The notes: generated by a model from the letters alone, not told the origin. Counted from the first letter of the stretch, positions 7,950 through 17,826 are shown. The stretch is DNA of 64,000 bases from Ruminococcus sp. (GCF_017549005.1 NZ_JAFYYT010000035.1:18921-82920), one strand, 5' to 3'. Program-made: numbers and translations.

Positions 7950-10127
7950 TTAATAAATGTAATCCGGCTGATAATTGATATCAAGTCCTGTTTCATTTTT
8001 ATAATAATCATTATTTGAAAGTACATATACACCATATCCTGTGTCATGTATCAATCCTGATTTCAGCGCATTATCAAACTCTCCATGTAATTTAAGCGAC
8101 ACAGAAAAACGCTGTAGCTTCCTTCGGACATCTTTACCACCAAATCTAATTTGAGCTAAAAGATCTGATGTTTCATCACAGTTATTTATGACAATACTTA
8201 TCGTTTCGTCCTTAATAAGCTCAAAGCTTTCTGCATATGTCCTGAATGGTATTCTGTCAAATCCGCTACATTTCTTAGCAATAGTATTCTCTTCTATGAC
8301 ATCATCAGAAAAACTAAAAAGTCTATTGTAATACTCTTTTATACATTCTTCGGATGAGATATCATTCCTTTTGTCAAGCATATCTTTTACTATACTGGAA
8401 CGAACTTTCATATCATCTTGAGGTTTCTCATCAGTCTCAAAAATAAAAACATCTCCGTGATCCATGTTACCATCACGGTTGCATCTTCCACCCGACTGCA
8501 AAATGCTGTCAAGTCCTGCAAGCTGTCGGAATACCGCCTGAAAATCAAAATCAACTCCAGCTTCAACAAGCGAAGTAGATACAACTGTTATTTTAGGAGC
8601 AGTATCCGGATGTTCACGCAGATTTATTAAATCTTCGCGTATATGCTCTATTGTTTCGGAACGATGCTGAGGCGTCATATATGTTGATAGATGATACTTC
8701 CTGCCTGATAATAACTGATAGGTATTTCTGGCTGTTTTTCTGCTATTAACAATAATCAAGCTTGAACCATACCTCATAGCTTTTTCAGCAATTCTTTCCA
8801 TGTCAGTCATTCCGATATTAGAATATATACATTTCTGAAAGAAACTAAAGTCTTTCTTATCAGTAATCAGCTCTTTAAAAGAATTATCACCAATGTAACG
8901 TTTAAACATCTCGGTATAATCAGGCATTGTTGCCGAAAGAAAAATACATTCGCTGTTCAGATATTTTGTAATATATCCTATGGCTCTCAGACATGGCTGT
9001 AAATACTCTTTTGGAAGCATATGCACTTCATCGAATACTATCACAGAATCGGCAATATTGTGCAGTTTTCTAAGCGATGAAACTTTATAATGATACAACG
9101 ACTGAAAAAACTGGACACTTGTAGTTATAATAACAGGAGCATCCCAGTTTTCTGTAGAACGCTTAAGCTTTTCAAGCGTAGAATCATTTTCTGTATCATA
9201 GCAGTAATTTGAATGATGCTGAACTATATCTGTATATTTACCAAACATTTTTTCAAATATCTCAGCTGTCTGCTCGATAATGCTGGTATATGGGATAACA
9301 TAAATTATACGTTTCTTTTTATGCTCAACAAGCTTTTTCAGAGCTATTTTCATACTACAAAGAGTTTTTCCACTACCAGTTGGCATATCAAGAATATTTA
9401 TTCGCGAATCATTCAGACAATTTTCAAAAGCTTGATCCTGTAATGACTTCCTTGCTTTTTTCAACTGAGTATCTAACGTGAAAGAATTGAGTTTCTTATC
9501 AATTATTTCAAGCATTTCTCCAAAATCAGATTTAAGCCCTCTTTCTATATCAGGCGAATAAAAAATCTCTGTATCAATATAGTCTGCGTCAGTAAGGCAA
9601 GAAAAAAGATAACGAGTGAAAAAAGCGTATGTCTCAATCAATTCAGTCGTGTCTTTAGATTTGTGAAGAATTGCTGTAAGCTCTGAATAATCAGGCAGTT
9701 CAAGCTTTACTTCGTCCTTGTATGAACTGTAATCAGCTGTACCTTTATATTTTTCCATGCGTTTAAGTTTGGCATGAAGAGTACTGTCCGTGTCCGCATT
9801 ATCAGCAGCTGTACCACCGTCAGGCAATCCTGTATGATGTCCTGCAATACAGTATTGAAGCAAATATGTCATTTGTTCATCTACTTCATTTTTTACAAGT
9901 TTTCCTATTTCTATAGCACCGCAGGCAGAATGTTCATATTTTATAGTACTTCCTTTAAGTCTTTTCTGAAAATCTTCCGCATACTTACCGAGATCATGCG
10001 CAATACCTGCTTTATATGCATAATCACGCATAAGCTCAACTGAATTTGAGGCTGCTTTTTCTGCTACGCCTATAAGATGCTCTTTTATTGTTTGATTTCG
10101 ATTATCTATTGAATGAGCATTTTTCAT
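7950..10127 (-). CDS. cas3: CRISPR-associated nuclease-helicase Cas3, type I-C
   Basis: This 725-aa protein is recruited by Cascade to nick and unwind target DNA. An N-terminal HD nuclease domain shows AGIAHDLGKYAEDF and AGHHTGLPDGG. The SF2 helicase follows with Walker A PTGSGKT near residue 250, DEVH near 366, LSATMPDY, and SGGRCNRDG as motif VI. The ATG at 10127 has AGGAG 8 nt upstream. An in-frame ATG at 10232 would add 35 residues, but it lies upstream of the predicted promoter, so it is rejected. Confidence 0.97.
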   Translation of the reverse strand: MKNAHSIDNRNQTIKEHLIGVAEKAASNSVELMRDYAYKAGIAHDLGKYAEDFQKRLKGSTIKYEHSACGAIEIGKLVKNEVDEQMTYLLQYCIAGHHTGLPDGGTAADNADTDSTLHAKLKRMEKYKGTADYSSYKDEVKLELPDYSELTAILHKSKDTTELIETYAFFTRYLFSCLTDADYIDTEIFYSPDIERGLKSDFGEMLEIIDKKLNSFTLDTQLKKARKSLQDQAFENCLNDSRINILDMPTGSGKTLCSMKIALKKLVEHKKKRIIYVIPYTSIIEQTAEIFEKMFGKYTDIVQHHSNYCYDTENDSTLEKLKRSTENWDAPVIITTSVQFFQSLYHYKVSSLRKLHNIADSVIVFDEVHMLPKEYLQPCLRAIGYITKYLNSECIFLSATMPDYTEMFKRYIGDNSFKELITDKKDFSFFQKCIYSNIGMTDMERIAEKAMRYGSSLIIVNSRKTARNTYQLLSGRKYHLSTYMTPQHRSETIEHIREDLINLREHPDTAPKITVVSTSLVEAGVDFDFQAVFRQLAGLDSILQSGGRCNRDGNMDHGDVFIFETDEKPQDDMKVRSSIVKDMLDKRNDISSEECIKEYYNRLFSFSDDVIEENTIAKKCSGFDRIPFRTYAESFELIKDETISIVINNCDETSDLLAQIRFGGKDVRRKLQRFSVSLKLHGEFDNALKSGLIHDTGYGVYVLSNNDYYKNETGLDINYQPDYIY

Positions 10128-10169
10128 TTTATCACTCCTGAACAATATATCTGCAATATTACATAAAAC

Positions 10170-10198
10170 ATTATAACATTTTTGATAAGTTATGTCAA
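10170..10198 (-). promoter_or_regulatory. Sigma-A promoter of the cas operon
   Basis: On the minus strand TTGACA (10198-10193) and TATAAT (10175-10170) are separated by exactly 17 bp, a perfect consensus. Transcription should start near 10163, 36 nt before the cas3 ATG. Confidence 0.8.
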
Positions 10199-10556
10199 TA
10201 AAAAACAGACTAAGATATTCTATTTCTTTCAAACTCCAGTTTAAGTAAATATATCAAATTTACAAAATCACATATAATACCGCCTTAAAAGTGGTACGTT
10301 TGAGAGTGACATCATGCAAAAGAACAACAAATTCGACGCTAATTTTTATTATTATTAGCACGGAAAGGTACGCTGCTTTAGATTTTTGTTATTTATTTGT
10401 TACTTATTGTGGTAAAAAATCACTAAAAATCAGTAAAAATGAAATTAAACGAATTGCTCTGAAACAACGCAATACAGGCGATTACTCGAAATAGCACAAA
10501 TTACAAAAAGTGCTTTGGCTCTCTTCAATTCCCCTCGCTTCCAGCATCTGATCTAT
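10199..10556. other. Noncoding gap upstream of the cas operon
   Basis: This is AT-rich sequence with no convincing gene. A 67-codon plus-strand ORF at 10291-10494 lacks a Shine-Dalgarno and family features. A TATAAT at 10272-10277 without a good -35 could drive a short transcript ending at the next hairpin, but nothing else supports this. Confidence 0.4.
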
Positions 10557-10596
10557 CCCGATATACCATAAATATTATGATATATCGGGATTTTTT
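10557..10596 (+). terminator. Rho-independent terminator, plus strand
   Basis: A perfect 9-bp stem, CCCGATATA (10557-10565) with TATATCGGG (10581-10589), is followed by T6. No plus-strand gene directly precedes it, so it may shield the cas promoter region or end an unrecognised short transcript. Confidence 0.6.
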
Positions 10597-10664
10597 GTTT
10601 ATCCGCAAGGTATAAGGTTTATACCTTGTGTCTGGAATTTTAGCAAGGAACATTTTTCAAAATG

Positions 10665-10700
10665 AAAACAGACATGATCTTTATCGATCATGTCTGTTTT
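10665..10700 (-). terminator. Terminator of the secreted peptidase-like gene
   Basis: A 15-bp perfect stem (10665-10679 with 10686-10700) ends in TTTT on both strands. It lies 58 bp past the stop of the minus-strand gene. Confidence 0.75.
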
Positions 10701-10757
10701 AGTTTACTATTTATGTGGAATGGTTATCAGTCTGTCTGCTGACTGTTTATTATAGTT

Positions 10758-12368
10758 TCACTTTATTTCTGTCTCAAACGAGCCGTTATTGTCAGTATCG
10801 ACTGCAACTCCGATAGTATTCTCGTCCTTTTCAAACAGGAATACCTTAGTATACTCAGTTGAGAATGTTACGTCAGTCCTTACATCGTCATTGTATGCAA
10901 ATGCTTTGACATCATTTAAATTTGAAGCCTCAAGCACATAACCGTTATCTTCCTTAGTAAGAGTTGCGTCGTCTACGCCGCTGCCCTTAACTGAAAAACT
11001 ATACCAGTCTGTTACCTTTTCTCCGTCATTAAGAACTATCTTGAGATCATAATCCGTGTTTTTACCGCTTACAGAAACTGAATCCGCCGGTGAGAACTTT
11101 GCCTCTGATCCTGAAGAAGCATTTGCCTTGAGCAAGCTGTTTTCATATGACATTGAAAGATCGAGCTCCTCGGGAGTCTGCACATTAAGTACATAGCTTG
11201 AAGAAGAATCGTTCAGTGCAAACATGATCGAGCTGTTCTTAAAGTCATAATCCGCCAGTGACGGAACAAGCTTGATATCATCATCAGATGATGTGGAATT
11301 AGCGCAGTATACATTCTTGTCAGATTCCTTGACCAGCTTGTAGTTGCCCTTTATCTGAGCTGACTGAAGAGTAGCGATATATCTGCTGAATGTAGGCTCG
11401 TCAGAACCGTCAATATATCCGTGATAATTGATAAGATCAATATCATCTGTTACTAATCCTAAATAGTCATCATAATCCGAGCTGAGTTCATATACAGGAA
11501 TAGTCCATGAACCGTCTGTTGTGCTGAAATACAGGCAGAAGTCCTCATCGTAGTCTACGCTGTTATTATCGTATATAAGGATCTTTCCGTTATACTTCTT
11601 GCCGTTCTTGACATAAGTTCCGTACTCAACATCGTATGCAACAACAGCGTGACCTGCAAGGTACATTCTGTTGAAGTATCCGTAGAAGCATAACAATGTA
11701 GGAGAACCGTCCTCAAGGCACTTAATGAGCTTAAGGAGCTTTACGGGCTCAAGTCCGCTTACTGCAAGAGCCATTCTCTGATTAGTATGGTCTGTAAACT
11801 GAAGTGCAAAATAGTAATTGATGAGCGACTTAACATCGTTTGTAGGAGGACCTGCAATATCATGCAGTGAAGCAGCGTCGCTCTGCCATTTGTCAGGCTG
11901 CATAACTCCGCGGCTTGCAAGTACGGAAGTAGTTGCCATTCCATAACATGAACCTGCCCAGGGAGCATACTTTACATTGTTGATTATACGTTCCTTTTCT
12001 GTATTTTTTAAACCGTCCATGAGCTTGTTCCAATACTCACTGCCCATGAAGTATGTATCACCGAAGTTCTCGGAAGAATTGCTGAACGACCAGTTATCAG
12101 CTCCGTCAACAAACTTTTCCTGGGGTTCGTTCTTTATCATACGACGTATAAGGTCATTGATCTTTCCGATAACGCTCTTCAGGTAAGAGCTTTCCAGATA
12201 GCTGTTCAGATTTGTTCCTGTTCCAACGTCCTGTAACCAATCGCTGAGAATGCTGTCGCCGTAGCCGAATGCATTTGCCTTCAGGCTGTTTTCAGGAACT
12301 CCCCCAATAGATTGTGCGGCAACAATAGTCAGAGCCATTGCTGCACTGATGATTTTCTTTTTTTTCAT
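10758..12368 (-). CDS. Secreted papain-fold (C39-like) cysteine peptidase candidate
   Basis: This 536-aa protein has a Sec signal peptide (KKKK followed by a hydrophobic stretch, cut near residue 32). The central region has the order of a papain-like triad: Cys in APWAGSCYGMATTS (about residue 140), His in LAGHAVVAYDVEYG (about 240) and Asn in ILIYDNNSVDY. The C-terminal 200 residues look like beta-sandwich repeats ending in a DTDNNGSFETE stretch that resembles a calcium loop. No dockerin or sortase motif is seen. The SD AAAAGGAG sits 8 nt before ATG. Family assignment is by motif only; substrate is unknown. Confidence 0.55.
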   Translation of the reverse strand: MKKKKIISAAMALTIVAAQSIGGVPENSLKANAFGYGDSILSDWLQDVGTGTNLNSYLESSYLKSVIGKINDLIRRMIKNEPQEKFVDGADNWSFSNSSENFGDTYFMGSEYWNKLMDGLKNTEKERIINNVKYAPWAGSCYGMATTSVLASRGVMQPDKWQSDAASLHDIAGPPTNDVKSLINYYFALQFTDHTNQRMALAVSGLEPVKLLKLIKCLEDGSPTLLCFYGYFNRMYLAGHAVVAYDVEYGTYVKNGKKYNGKILIYDNNSVDYDEDFCLYFSTTDGSWTIPVYELSSDYDDYLGLVTDDIDLINYHGYIDGSDEPTFSRYIATLQSAQIKGNYKLVKESDKNVYCANSTSSDDDIKLVPSLADYDFKNSSIMFALNDSSSSYVLNVQTPEELDLSMSYENSLLKANASSGSEAKFSPADSVSVSGKNTDYDLKIVLNDGEKVTDWYSFSVKGSGVDDATLTKEDNGYVLEASNLNDVKAFAYNDDVRTDVTFSTEYTKVFLFEKDENTIGVAVDTDNNGSFETEIK

Positions 12369-12764
12369 ACCAATACTCCTTTTATAAATATTATTAAAGC
12401 TGAAAAGAATATAATTCTTGAGCTTTTTTAACGTTGATCCTGCATTTCTTTCTATATATTATGCATTGATTTTTTTGATACTTTTCTGATATTCACCGCC
12501 TCAAAGTAAAAACATTCACCATATATGATTATTGTTTTATATTATTGTTAAATGAGATTGTTTTTGAAATGGTATTTGAAAAGTAAATAATATAAATACA
12601 TTATATATATTATCACATTTTAAAAAGAAAGTCAATGAACAAAAAGAAAAAAACTTCAGAAAAATATGTGTAATCGGAAGATTGCAGAACAATCATAATA
12701 GCAATATATCATAAATCTTTGATATCATATTTTGGAATACTGTTTTTCAGTTGAATACATAGTG

Positions 12765-12802
12765 GAGCTCCCGATATGTATCAAAATGCATATGGGGAGC
12801 TC
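12765..12802. repeat. Inverted repeat, GAGCTCCC stem
   Basis: GAGCTCCC (12765-12772) pairs with GGGAGCTC (12795-12802), with an inner ATATG/CATAT extension. Only TTTG follows, so terminator function is uncertain. Confidence 0.5.
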
Positions 12803-12924
12803 TTTGTGATATAGCAGTTATCACCAAAATGTCAAAATAATGATTATTGTGAAAAAATTATGATGTAATTTGTTTTAAATAACATATCATATTCGTTTTG
12901 TCCACCTAATCCTCATAATAACAG

Positions 12925-12953
12925 TTGAATAAATTCTGAACAAATGGTAAAAT
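12925..12953 (+). promoter_or_regulatory. Likely promoter of the GH43-CE1 gene
   Basis: TTGAAT (12925-12930) and TAAAAT (12948-12953) are spaced by 17 bp, giving a leader of about 130 nt. Confidence 0.45.
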
Positions 12954-13091
12954 GAACAAGGAATAGTGTTGAAACAGGCAACAATATGTCAAAACGCTCA
13001 AAACGATATAGATTGAGCATGATAATTCATTTTGTGTTAACAGGGGATATGTTAGGCAAACAATACGAAAATGGATTCAGGAGGTATTAAA

Positions 13092-16000
13092 ATGAGATTT
13101 GGCAAAAAGTCAAAGGCAGCTGCGGCACTATTGCTTGCGGCAGCTGTTGTCATGCCGTCTGTTACCGGAGTTTTAGGTGCTCCGCAGACAGAGGCATCGG
13201 CAGCATCAACGGTTTCAAACCCTATAATATGGGCGGATGTACCTGATGACGACGTTATCAGAGTAGGCGACACATATTATATGGTAAGCACCACAATGTT
13301 TTTCAGTCCGGGAGCTCCCATTATGAAGTCGAACGATCTCGTTTCGTGGGAGATATGCAACTACGTTTTTGACACCTATGCAAACGGTGACGTTCAGAAC
13401 CTTAAAAACGGCAAGCATGACTATTCTCACGGACAGTGGGCAACAAGCCTGCGCTATAACGAGAAGAACAACAAGTATTATGCTTTCTTCGGAAGCTACG
13501 GCTCCAACAAGTCCTACATCTGCTCTACTGACGATATCGAGCATGGCGAGTGGTCGCGCGTTGAGCTGAATGGTATGTACCACGACGCTTCTATCCTCTT
13601 CGATGATGACGGCAGGAACTACCTGGTTTACGGCGCAGGCGGTACCTGTAACATCAAGGAGTTCAATTCCGATATGACGGGCTGGAAGCAGGGCGGCCTT
13701 GAAAAGCAGCTGTTCAAGACAAATTTCGACAACCTCGCAGGCGAGGGCTGGCACATTCATAAGATAAACGGATACTATTATATACTCGGTATCGCATGGC
13801 CGTCAGGTCACGGACGTCTTGAGTTCTGCTATCGTTCCAAGAGCCTCACAGGCAGCTGGGAGAACAAGACGCTCCTCGATTCGGGACTCGGCTCCTACGG
13901 AAGCGGCTGTGCACAGGGCGGTATAGTTGATACTCCCGACGGTAAGTGGTACGGACTCCTCTTCCAGGACCACGGTTCTGTCGGACGTATTCCCGTACTC
14001 GTTCCCGTAACATGGCAGAACGACTGGCCGATGATGGGCGTTAACGGACGAGCTCCACTTACTCTTGACATCGGCTCGGGCAAGGGCACTGACCTTGCAG
14101 GCGATGACAGCTTCGATTACAGCTCCAACGACCTCGCTCTCGAGTGGCAGTGGAACCACAATCCCGATAACACCGCATGGTCGGTTACGGAGCGCGAGGG
14201 CTGGCTCAGACTCAAGAACAAGAACATGGCTTCAAATCTGCTGAATGCGCGTAATACCCTTACCATGCGTACAGAGGGACCTGCCTGCAGCAGCTACATA
14301 AAGCTTGACGCTTCAAACATGAAGCCCGGCGACTATGCAGGACTTTCGGCGTTCCAGCTCATGTACGGCTGTATCGGCGTCCGCGTGGACGACAGCGGCT
14401 CAAAGAAGGTATATATGTCCGTCAACGGCGGAAACGATATAGGAAACAGCTCCAACAAGATAATTGCGGAGCAGAATATGAACGGCGACGAGGTATACCT
14501 CAAGGTAGACTTCAAGTTCGCAAACGTAGGCTCTGACGGAAGCTCCTCAAACAACATCGACAAGGCTAATTTCTACTATTCATACGATGGTATGAACTGG
14601 ACGAAGCTTGGCCAGGAGCTCTCTATGTCCTATGACCTCAAGCTCTTCACAGGCTACAGAAGCGGTATCTACAGCTATCCTACAAAGACCACAGGCGGCT
14701 ACGCTGACATCGACTTCTTCGAGTATGACCGTCAGACCTGGAACGGCTGCAACGGCAGCAAGGTACTCAGCGGTACGCCCGTTGTAATAGAGCCCGACGA
14801 GAACGGCTATTACTTCCATAATACTTTTGAGAGCGGCACGGAATCATGGACGGGAAGAGGTTCCGCAAAGGTAGCGGCTGACAAGACCGAGGCTTATCAG
14901 GGCAGCGGCTCCCTTGCCTGCACAGGCAGAGAAGCAAGCTGGAACGGCGCTTCAAGGAACCTTTCATCGGCAGTTTTCAAGGCAGGACAGGAGTACAGCT
15001 TCAGTACGGTAGTAAAGTATACTGAAGGACCTGCGTCGCAGAAATTCTACCTCACTCTCCAGTACGAGGACGGCACAGACGAGGTCAAGTACGACAAGAT
15101 AGCCATAGTTGACGATGTACCCAAGGGCGAGTGGGTACAGCTTGCAAATTCAAGCTATAAGATACCCGATAATGCAACAAATATGCAGATGTACGTGGAG
15201 ACTGATTCCGATGATTACAGCTTCTACGTTGACGAATCCATAGGCGGAGTTTCAGGTACGACAATAGGCGGTCCAAAGCCTGTGAAAACCATACTCGGCG
15301 ACCTCAACGGCGACGAGAGGGTTGACAGCTTTGACGTGGCAGCAGCGAGAAAGGCTGTTGTAAGTCAGAAATTTGCGGACAGCAGAGCCGAAAAGGCTGC
15401 CGATGTTGACAAGAACGGCAAGTTTGAGGCTGCCGACCTTGTACAGATCCAGAAGTTTGTACTGGGAAAGATCAGTGAGTTCACAAAGTCCGAGGCTTCT
15501 CAGACAGACGATAACGACTCGGGCAATAATAAGACTGCTGCCTATACTATGGAAGCGTACACCAAGCTTATCGAAGCAAAGGTGGCAAATAAAGAGCCTG
15601 ATTCCTCACATCAGGAAAAATCGGGAGTGAAATACGGCACTATAAAGAGCGGTACTTACTACTCGACTACCTGCAAGCGCAACAAGCCGTACAATATACT
15701 TCTTCCCGCCAATTATGATGAGAGCAAAAAGTATCCTGTCCTTTATGTAATGCACGGCTACTGGGAAAACCAGGACAGAATGATAATCAAGGGCAACGGC
15801 ACTATGTATACCCGTCAGATAATAGGCAATGCTATTGCTGAGGGCGAAGCAGAGGATATGATAGTTGTGTTCCCTTACATCTACTCCAGTGCAACGCAGG
15901 CTGACTGTTCAGCAATGGACGACGCAAACAATGCAGCGTATGACAATTTTATAAATGACCTCACAAAGGATCTTATGCCTTATATCGAAAAGACATACAG

Positions 16001-16352
16001 TGTCAGGACGGGCAGAGAGAATACTGCGATAACAGGCTTCTCAATGGGCGGACGCGAATCGCTCCTCATAGGTATGCAGCGCCCCGACCTGTTCAGCTAT
16101 ATCGGAGCTATCTGTCCTGCCCCCGGCGTTACAGGCGACTTCAAGTGGAAGAATGGAGAAGAGCCGCATCTCGTATTCCTCACAGCAGGAAGCAACGACG
16201 AGGTTGTATACTCAACGCCGAACGGATATCATGAGAGCTTCACGAAAAACGGAGTCCCTCACGTATGGCACTACGTAAACGGCGGATATCACGGCGACAA
16301 CTCCATTCATGCACATCTTTACAACTTTGTGCGTGCGGTTTTCAAGGCATAG
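13092..16352 (+). CDS. Cellulosomal GH43 - CBM22 - dockerin - CE1 bifunctional hemicellulase
   Basis: This 1086-aa secreted protein starts at the ATG after AGGAGGT; an upstream ATG at 13071 lies 5' of that SD. Order: signal peptide; GH43 five-blade propeller (about 30-315; WADVPDDDVIRVGDTYYMVS holds the general base, MYHDAS the pKa-setting Asp); beta-sandwich (about 335-555); CBM22 (about 574-715); type I dockerin (about 735-795; LGDLNGDERVDS and ADVDKNGKFEA calcium loops); CE1 esterase with nucleophile S984 in GFSMGG and H1067 in GGYHGD. It probably removes arabinose/xylose side chains and feruloyl or acetyl esters from arabinoxylan. The dockerin is internal, not terminal. Confidence 0.9.
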   Translation: MRFGKKSKAAAALLLAAAVVMPSVTGVLGAPQTEASAASTVSNPIIWADVPDDDVIRVGDTYYMVSTTMFFSPGAPIMKSNDLVSWEICNYVFDTYANGDVQNLKNGKHDYSHGQWATSLRYNEKNNKYYAFFGSYGSNKSYICSTDDIEHGEWSRVELNGMYHDASILFDDDGRNYLVYGAGGTCNIKEFNSDMTGWKQGGLEKQLFKTNFDNLAGEGWHIHKINGYYYILGIAWPSGHGRLEFCYRSKSLTGSWENKTLLDSGLGSYGSGCAQGGIVDTPDGKWYGLLFQDHGSVGRIPVLVPVTWQNDWPMMGVNGRAPLTLDIGSGKGTDLAGDDSFDYSSNDLALEWQWNHNPDNTAWSVTEREGWLRLKNKNMASNLLNARNTLTMRTEGPACSSYIKLDASNMKPGDYAGLSAFQLMYGCIGVRVDDSGSKKVYMSVNGGNDIGNSSNKIIAEQNMNGDEVYLKVDFKFANVGSDGSSSNNIDKANFYYSYDGMNWTKLGQELSMSYDLKLFTGYRSGIYSYPTKTTGGYADIDFFEYDRQTWNGCNGSKVLSGTPVVIEPDENGYYFHNTFESGTESWTGRGSAKVAADKTEAYQGSGSLACTGREASWNGASRNLSSAVFKAGQEYSFSTVVKYTEGPASQKFYLTLQYEDGTDEVKYDKIAIVDDVPKGEWVQLANSSYKIPDNATNMQMYVETDSDDYSFYVDESIGGVSGTTIGGPKPVKTILGDLNGDERVDSFDVAAARKAVVSQKFADSRAEKAADVDKNGKFEAADLVQIQKFVLGKISEFTKSEASQTDDNDSGNNKTAAYTMEAYTKLIEAKVANKEPDSSHQEKSGVKYGTIKSGTYYSTTCKRNKPYNILLPANYDESKKYPVLYVMHGYWENQDRMIIKGNGTMYTRQIIGNAIAEGEAEDMIVVFPYIYSSATQADCSAMDDANNAAYDNFINDLTKDLMPYIEKTYSVRTGRENTAITGFSMGGRESLLIGMQRPDLFSYIGAICPAPGVTGDFKWKNGEEPHLVFLTAGSNDEVVYSTPNGYHESFTKNGVPHVWHYVNGGYHGDNSIHAHLYNFVRAVFKA

Positions 16353-16389
16353 TTTTAGACTTCAAGAGATTGACTTCCTTTTAAGAGAA

Positions 16390-16421
16390 ACACCGCAGCT
16401 TTCGTAAAAAAGTTGCGGTGT
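16390..16421. terminator. Convergent terminator, GH43-CE1 gene and MATE gene
   Basis: ACACCGCAGCT (16390-16400) pairs with AGTTGCGGTGT (16411-16421), with one G-T pair. It lies between two converging stop codons and is followed by T-rich sequence on the minus strand. Confidence 0.65.
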
Positions 16422-16428
16422 TCTGCGT

Positions 16429-17826
16429 TTATATATCGTTTACGATGTTTTTTACCCACACATTGCTGCGGACCATGAAATATCCTATGGCGACCTTTAC
16501 CACTTCGGAGAAGGTGACTATCGCAAATACTATGCGTATGTCAAGGTCTGTGCAGTAGGAGAGAACCGCGGCAAGCGGTATCATCAGGAACCAGGTGAAG
16601 CCGAAGTCGAACAGGAAGGTTATACCTGTTTTTCCGCCGCTCCTCAGGGTGAAATAGCAGGCGTTGGTGTAGCTCCACAGTGGCATTGCAAGAGCCTGTA
16701 TGACTATCATGTAAGCGGCGAGACTGCGGACAGTGTCCTCGGTGTTGTATATTTTCGGGAAAAACGGCGCCAGAGGCAGTGTTGCGAGCCCTACCGCAGC
16801 AGCTGCAATAACTGCGAAGAAAAGCAGCTTGTTGTCCAGGTCACGGGCTTCCCCGAGCTTGTTTGCTCCGAGCCTTGCACCAACGATTATTGCTATGCAG
16901 GCTCCCATCTGGATATATACTGAGCCGAAAAGGTTTGTAATGGTACTGGAAATGTTTCTCGCAGCCACAACCTCGGTGCTCCTTACGGAATAGCACTGCA
17001 TAACTACGGACATACCCAGCGACCACAAAAACTCGTTGACCAGCATGGGGATACCTTTTCTGGTGATGTCCGCCATGAGCCGCGCAGGAATGCGGAAGCC
17101 GCGGAATAGTCCGATAATGTACCTGTTCCTGCCGGTATGGGAATGAGTCCATACGATGACCACAAGAGCCTCAAAGGTCTTTGCGATGACAGTAGCCCAT
17201 GCAGCGCCTCTGACGCCCATTTCGGGCATACCGAGCTTTCCGAATATCAGGCAGTAGTCAAGGAGTACGTTGATACCCACAGCCGACATAGCCGCAGCCA
17301 TAGGAGCTTTGGTGTTTCCGCACTCACGGGCAGCGCTGGAATAAGCCTGTCCTATGCCGAAGGGTATGAAGCCGAGTATCATTATCCTGAGGTAGTCAGT
17401 TCCGCTTTCAAGTATAGCGGCCGCCTGAGCGGCTTCGCTCTCCTTGCTTATGAAAAGCGATATGAGCGGAGAACCGAACATCAGACAGATGACGGAGGCT
17501 ATAACGATTATCAGTGCACAGACGAGGAGCCTGAACCTGAATGTGTATTTCTGTCCCTCATGGTCGCCCTTACCGAAGAACTGCGCTCCGAAAATGCTCG
17601 GACCTGCAACAGCTCCGAAAATTGTGACATTGAAGACGAAAACGAACTGATTTATGATAGAAACGCCGCTCATCGGCTCTGTACCAAGTCGGCCCACCAT
17701 GATATTGTCGATAAGACTGACGAGGTTTGTAACTGCCATTTGCAGTATCATCGGCACGACCATTGACATTACCATTTTGTAAAAGCCTTTGTCTCCGATG
17801 AATTTTTTCCTGAAATCCTTTAACAT
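16429..17826 (-). CDS. MATE-family multidrug/cation efflux protein
   Basis: This 465-aa inner-membrane protein has about 12 hydrophobic segments in two halves. The MATE signature is visible early (VMSMVVPMILQMAVTNLVSLIDNIMVGRLG) and again after residue 240 (GIPMLVNEFLWSLGMSVVMQ). It exports organic cations or drugs using a Na+ or H+ gradient; substrate cannot be read from sequence. SD GGGAGG sits 6 nt before ATG. Confidence 0.92.
   Translation of the reverse strand: MLKDFRKKFIGDKGFYKMVMSMVVPMILQMAVTNLVSLIDNIMVGRLGTEPMSGVSIINQFVFVFNVTIFGAVAGPSIFGAQFFGKGDHEGQKYTFRFRLLVCALIIVIASVICLMFGSPLISLFISKESEAAQAAAILESGTDYLRIMILGFIPFGIGQAYSSAARECGNTKAPMAAAMSAVGINVLLDYCLIFGKLGMPEMGVRGAAWATVIAKTFEALVVIVWTHSHTGRNRYIIGLFRGFRIPARLMADITRKGIPMLVNEFLWSLGMSVVMQCYSVRSTEVVAARNISSTITNLFGSVYIQMGACIAIIVGARLGANKLGEARDLDNKLLFFAVIAAAAVGLATLPLAPFFPKIYNTEDTVRSLAAYMIVIQALAMPLWSYTNACYFTLRSGGKTGITFLFDFGFTWFLMIPLAAVLSYCTDLDIRIVFAIVTFSEVVKVAIGYFMVRSNVWVKNIVNDI

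Larger units (their letters stand above)
12369..13091. other. 723-bp divergent intergenic region
   Basis: This AT-rich region separates the minus-strand peptidase-like gene from the plus-strand GH43 gene. It contains a hairpin at 12765-12802, a 32-bp sequence shared with the GH30 upstream region (12841-12872) and a predicted promoter at 12925-12953. No ORF is convincing. Confidence 0.6.

Noticed and set aside
10128-10232. A longer cas3 start adding 35 residues
   Set aside because: The ATG at 10232 lies upstream of the predicted promoter and has no SD; the HD domain begins properly from the ATG at 10127.
10291-10494. A 67-codon ORF in the gap upstream of the cas operon
   Set aside because: It has no Shine-Dalgarno, biased low-complexity composition and no family; the terminator behind it is not enough to call a gene.
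10510-10556. A tRNA 3'-end-like stretch (TTCAATTCCCCTCGCTTCCA)
   Set aside because: The T-arm does not pair and no other tRNA arms are present, so it is not a tRNA or a clear attachment-site remnant.
17137-17766. A 209-codon plus-strand ORF
   Set aside because: It is antisense to the MATE gene, and its composition (Ser/Tyr/Glu-rich with no motif) is that of a shadow frame.
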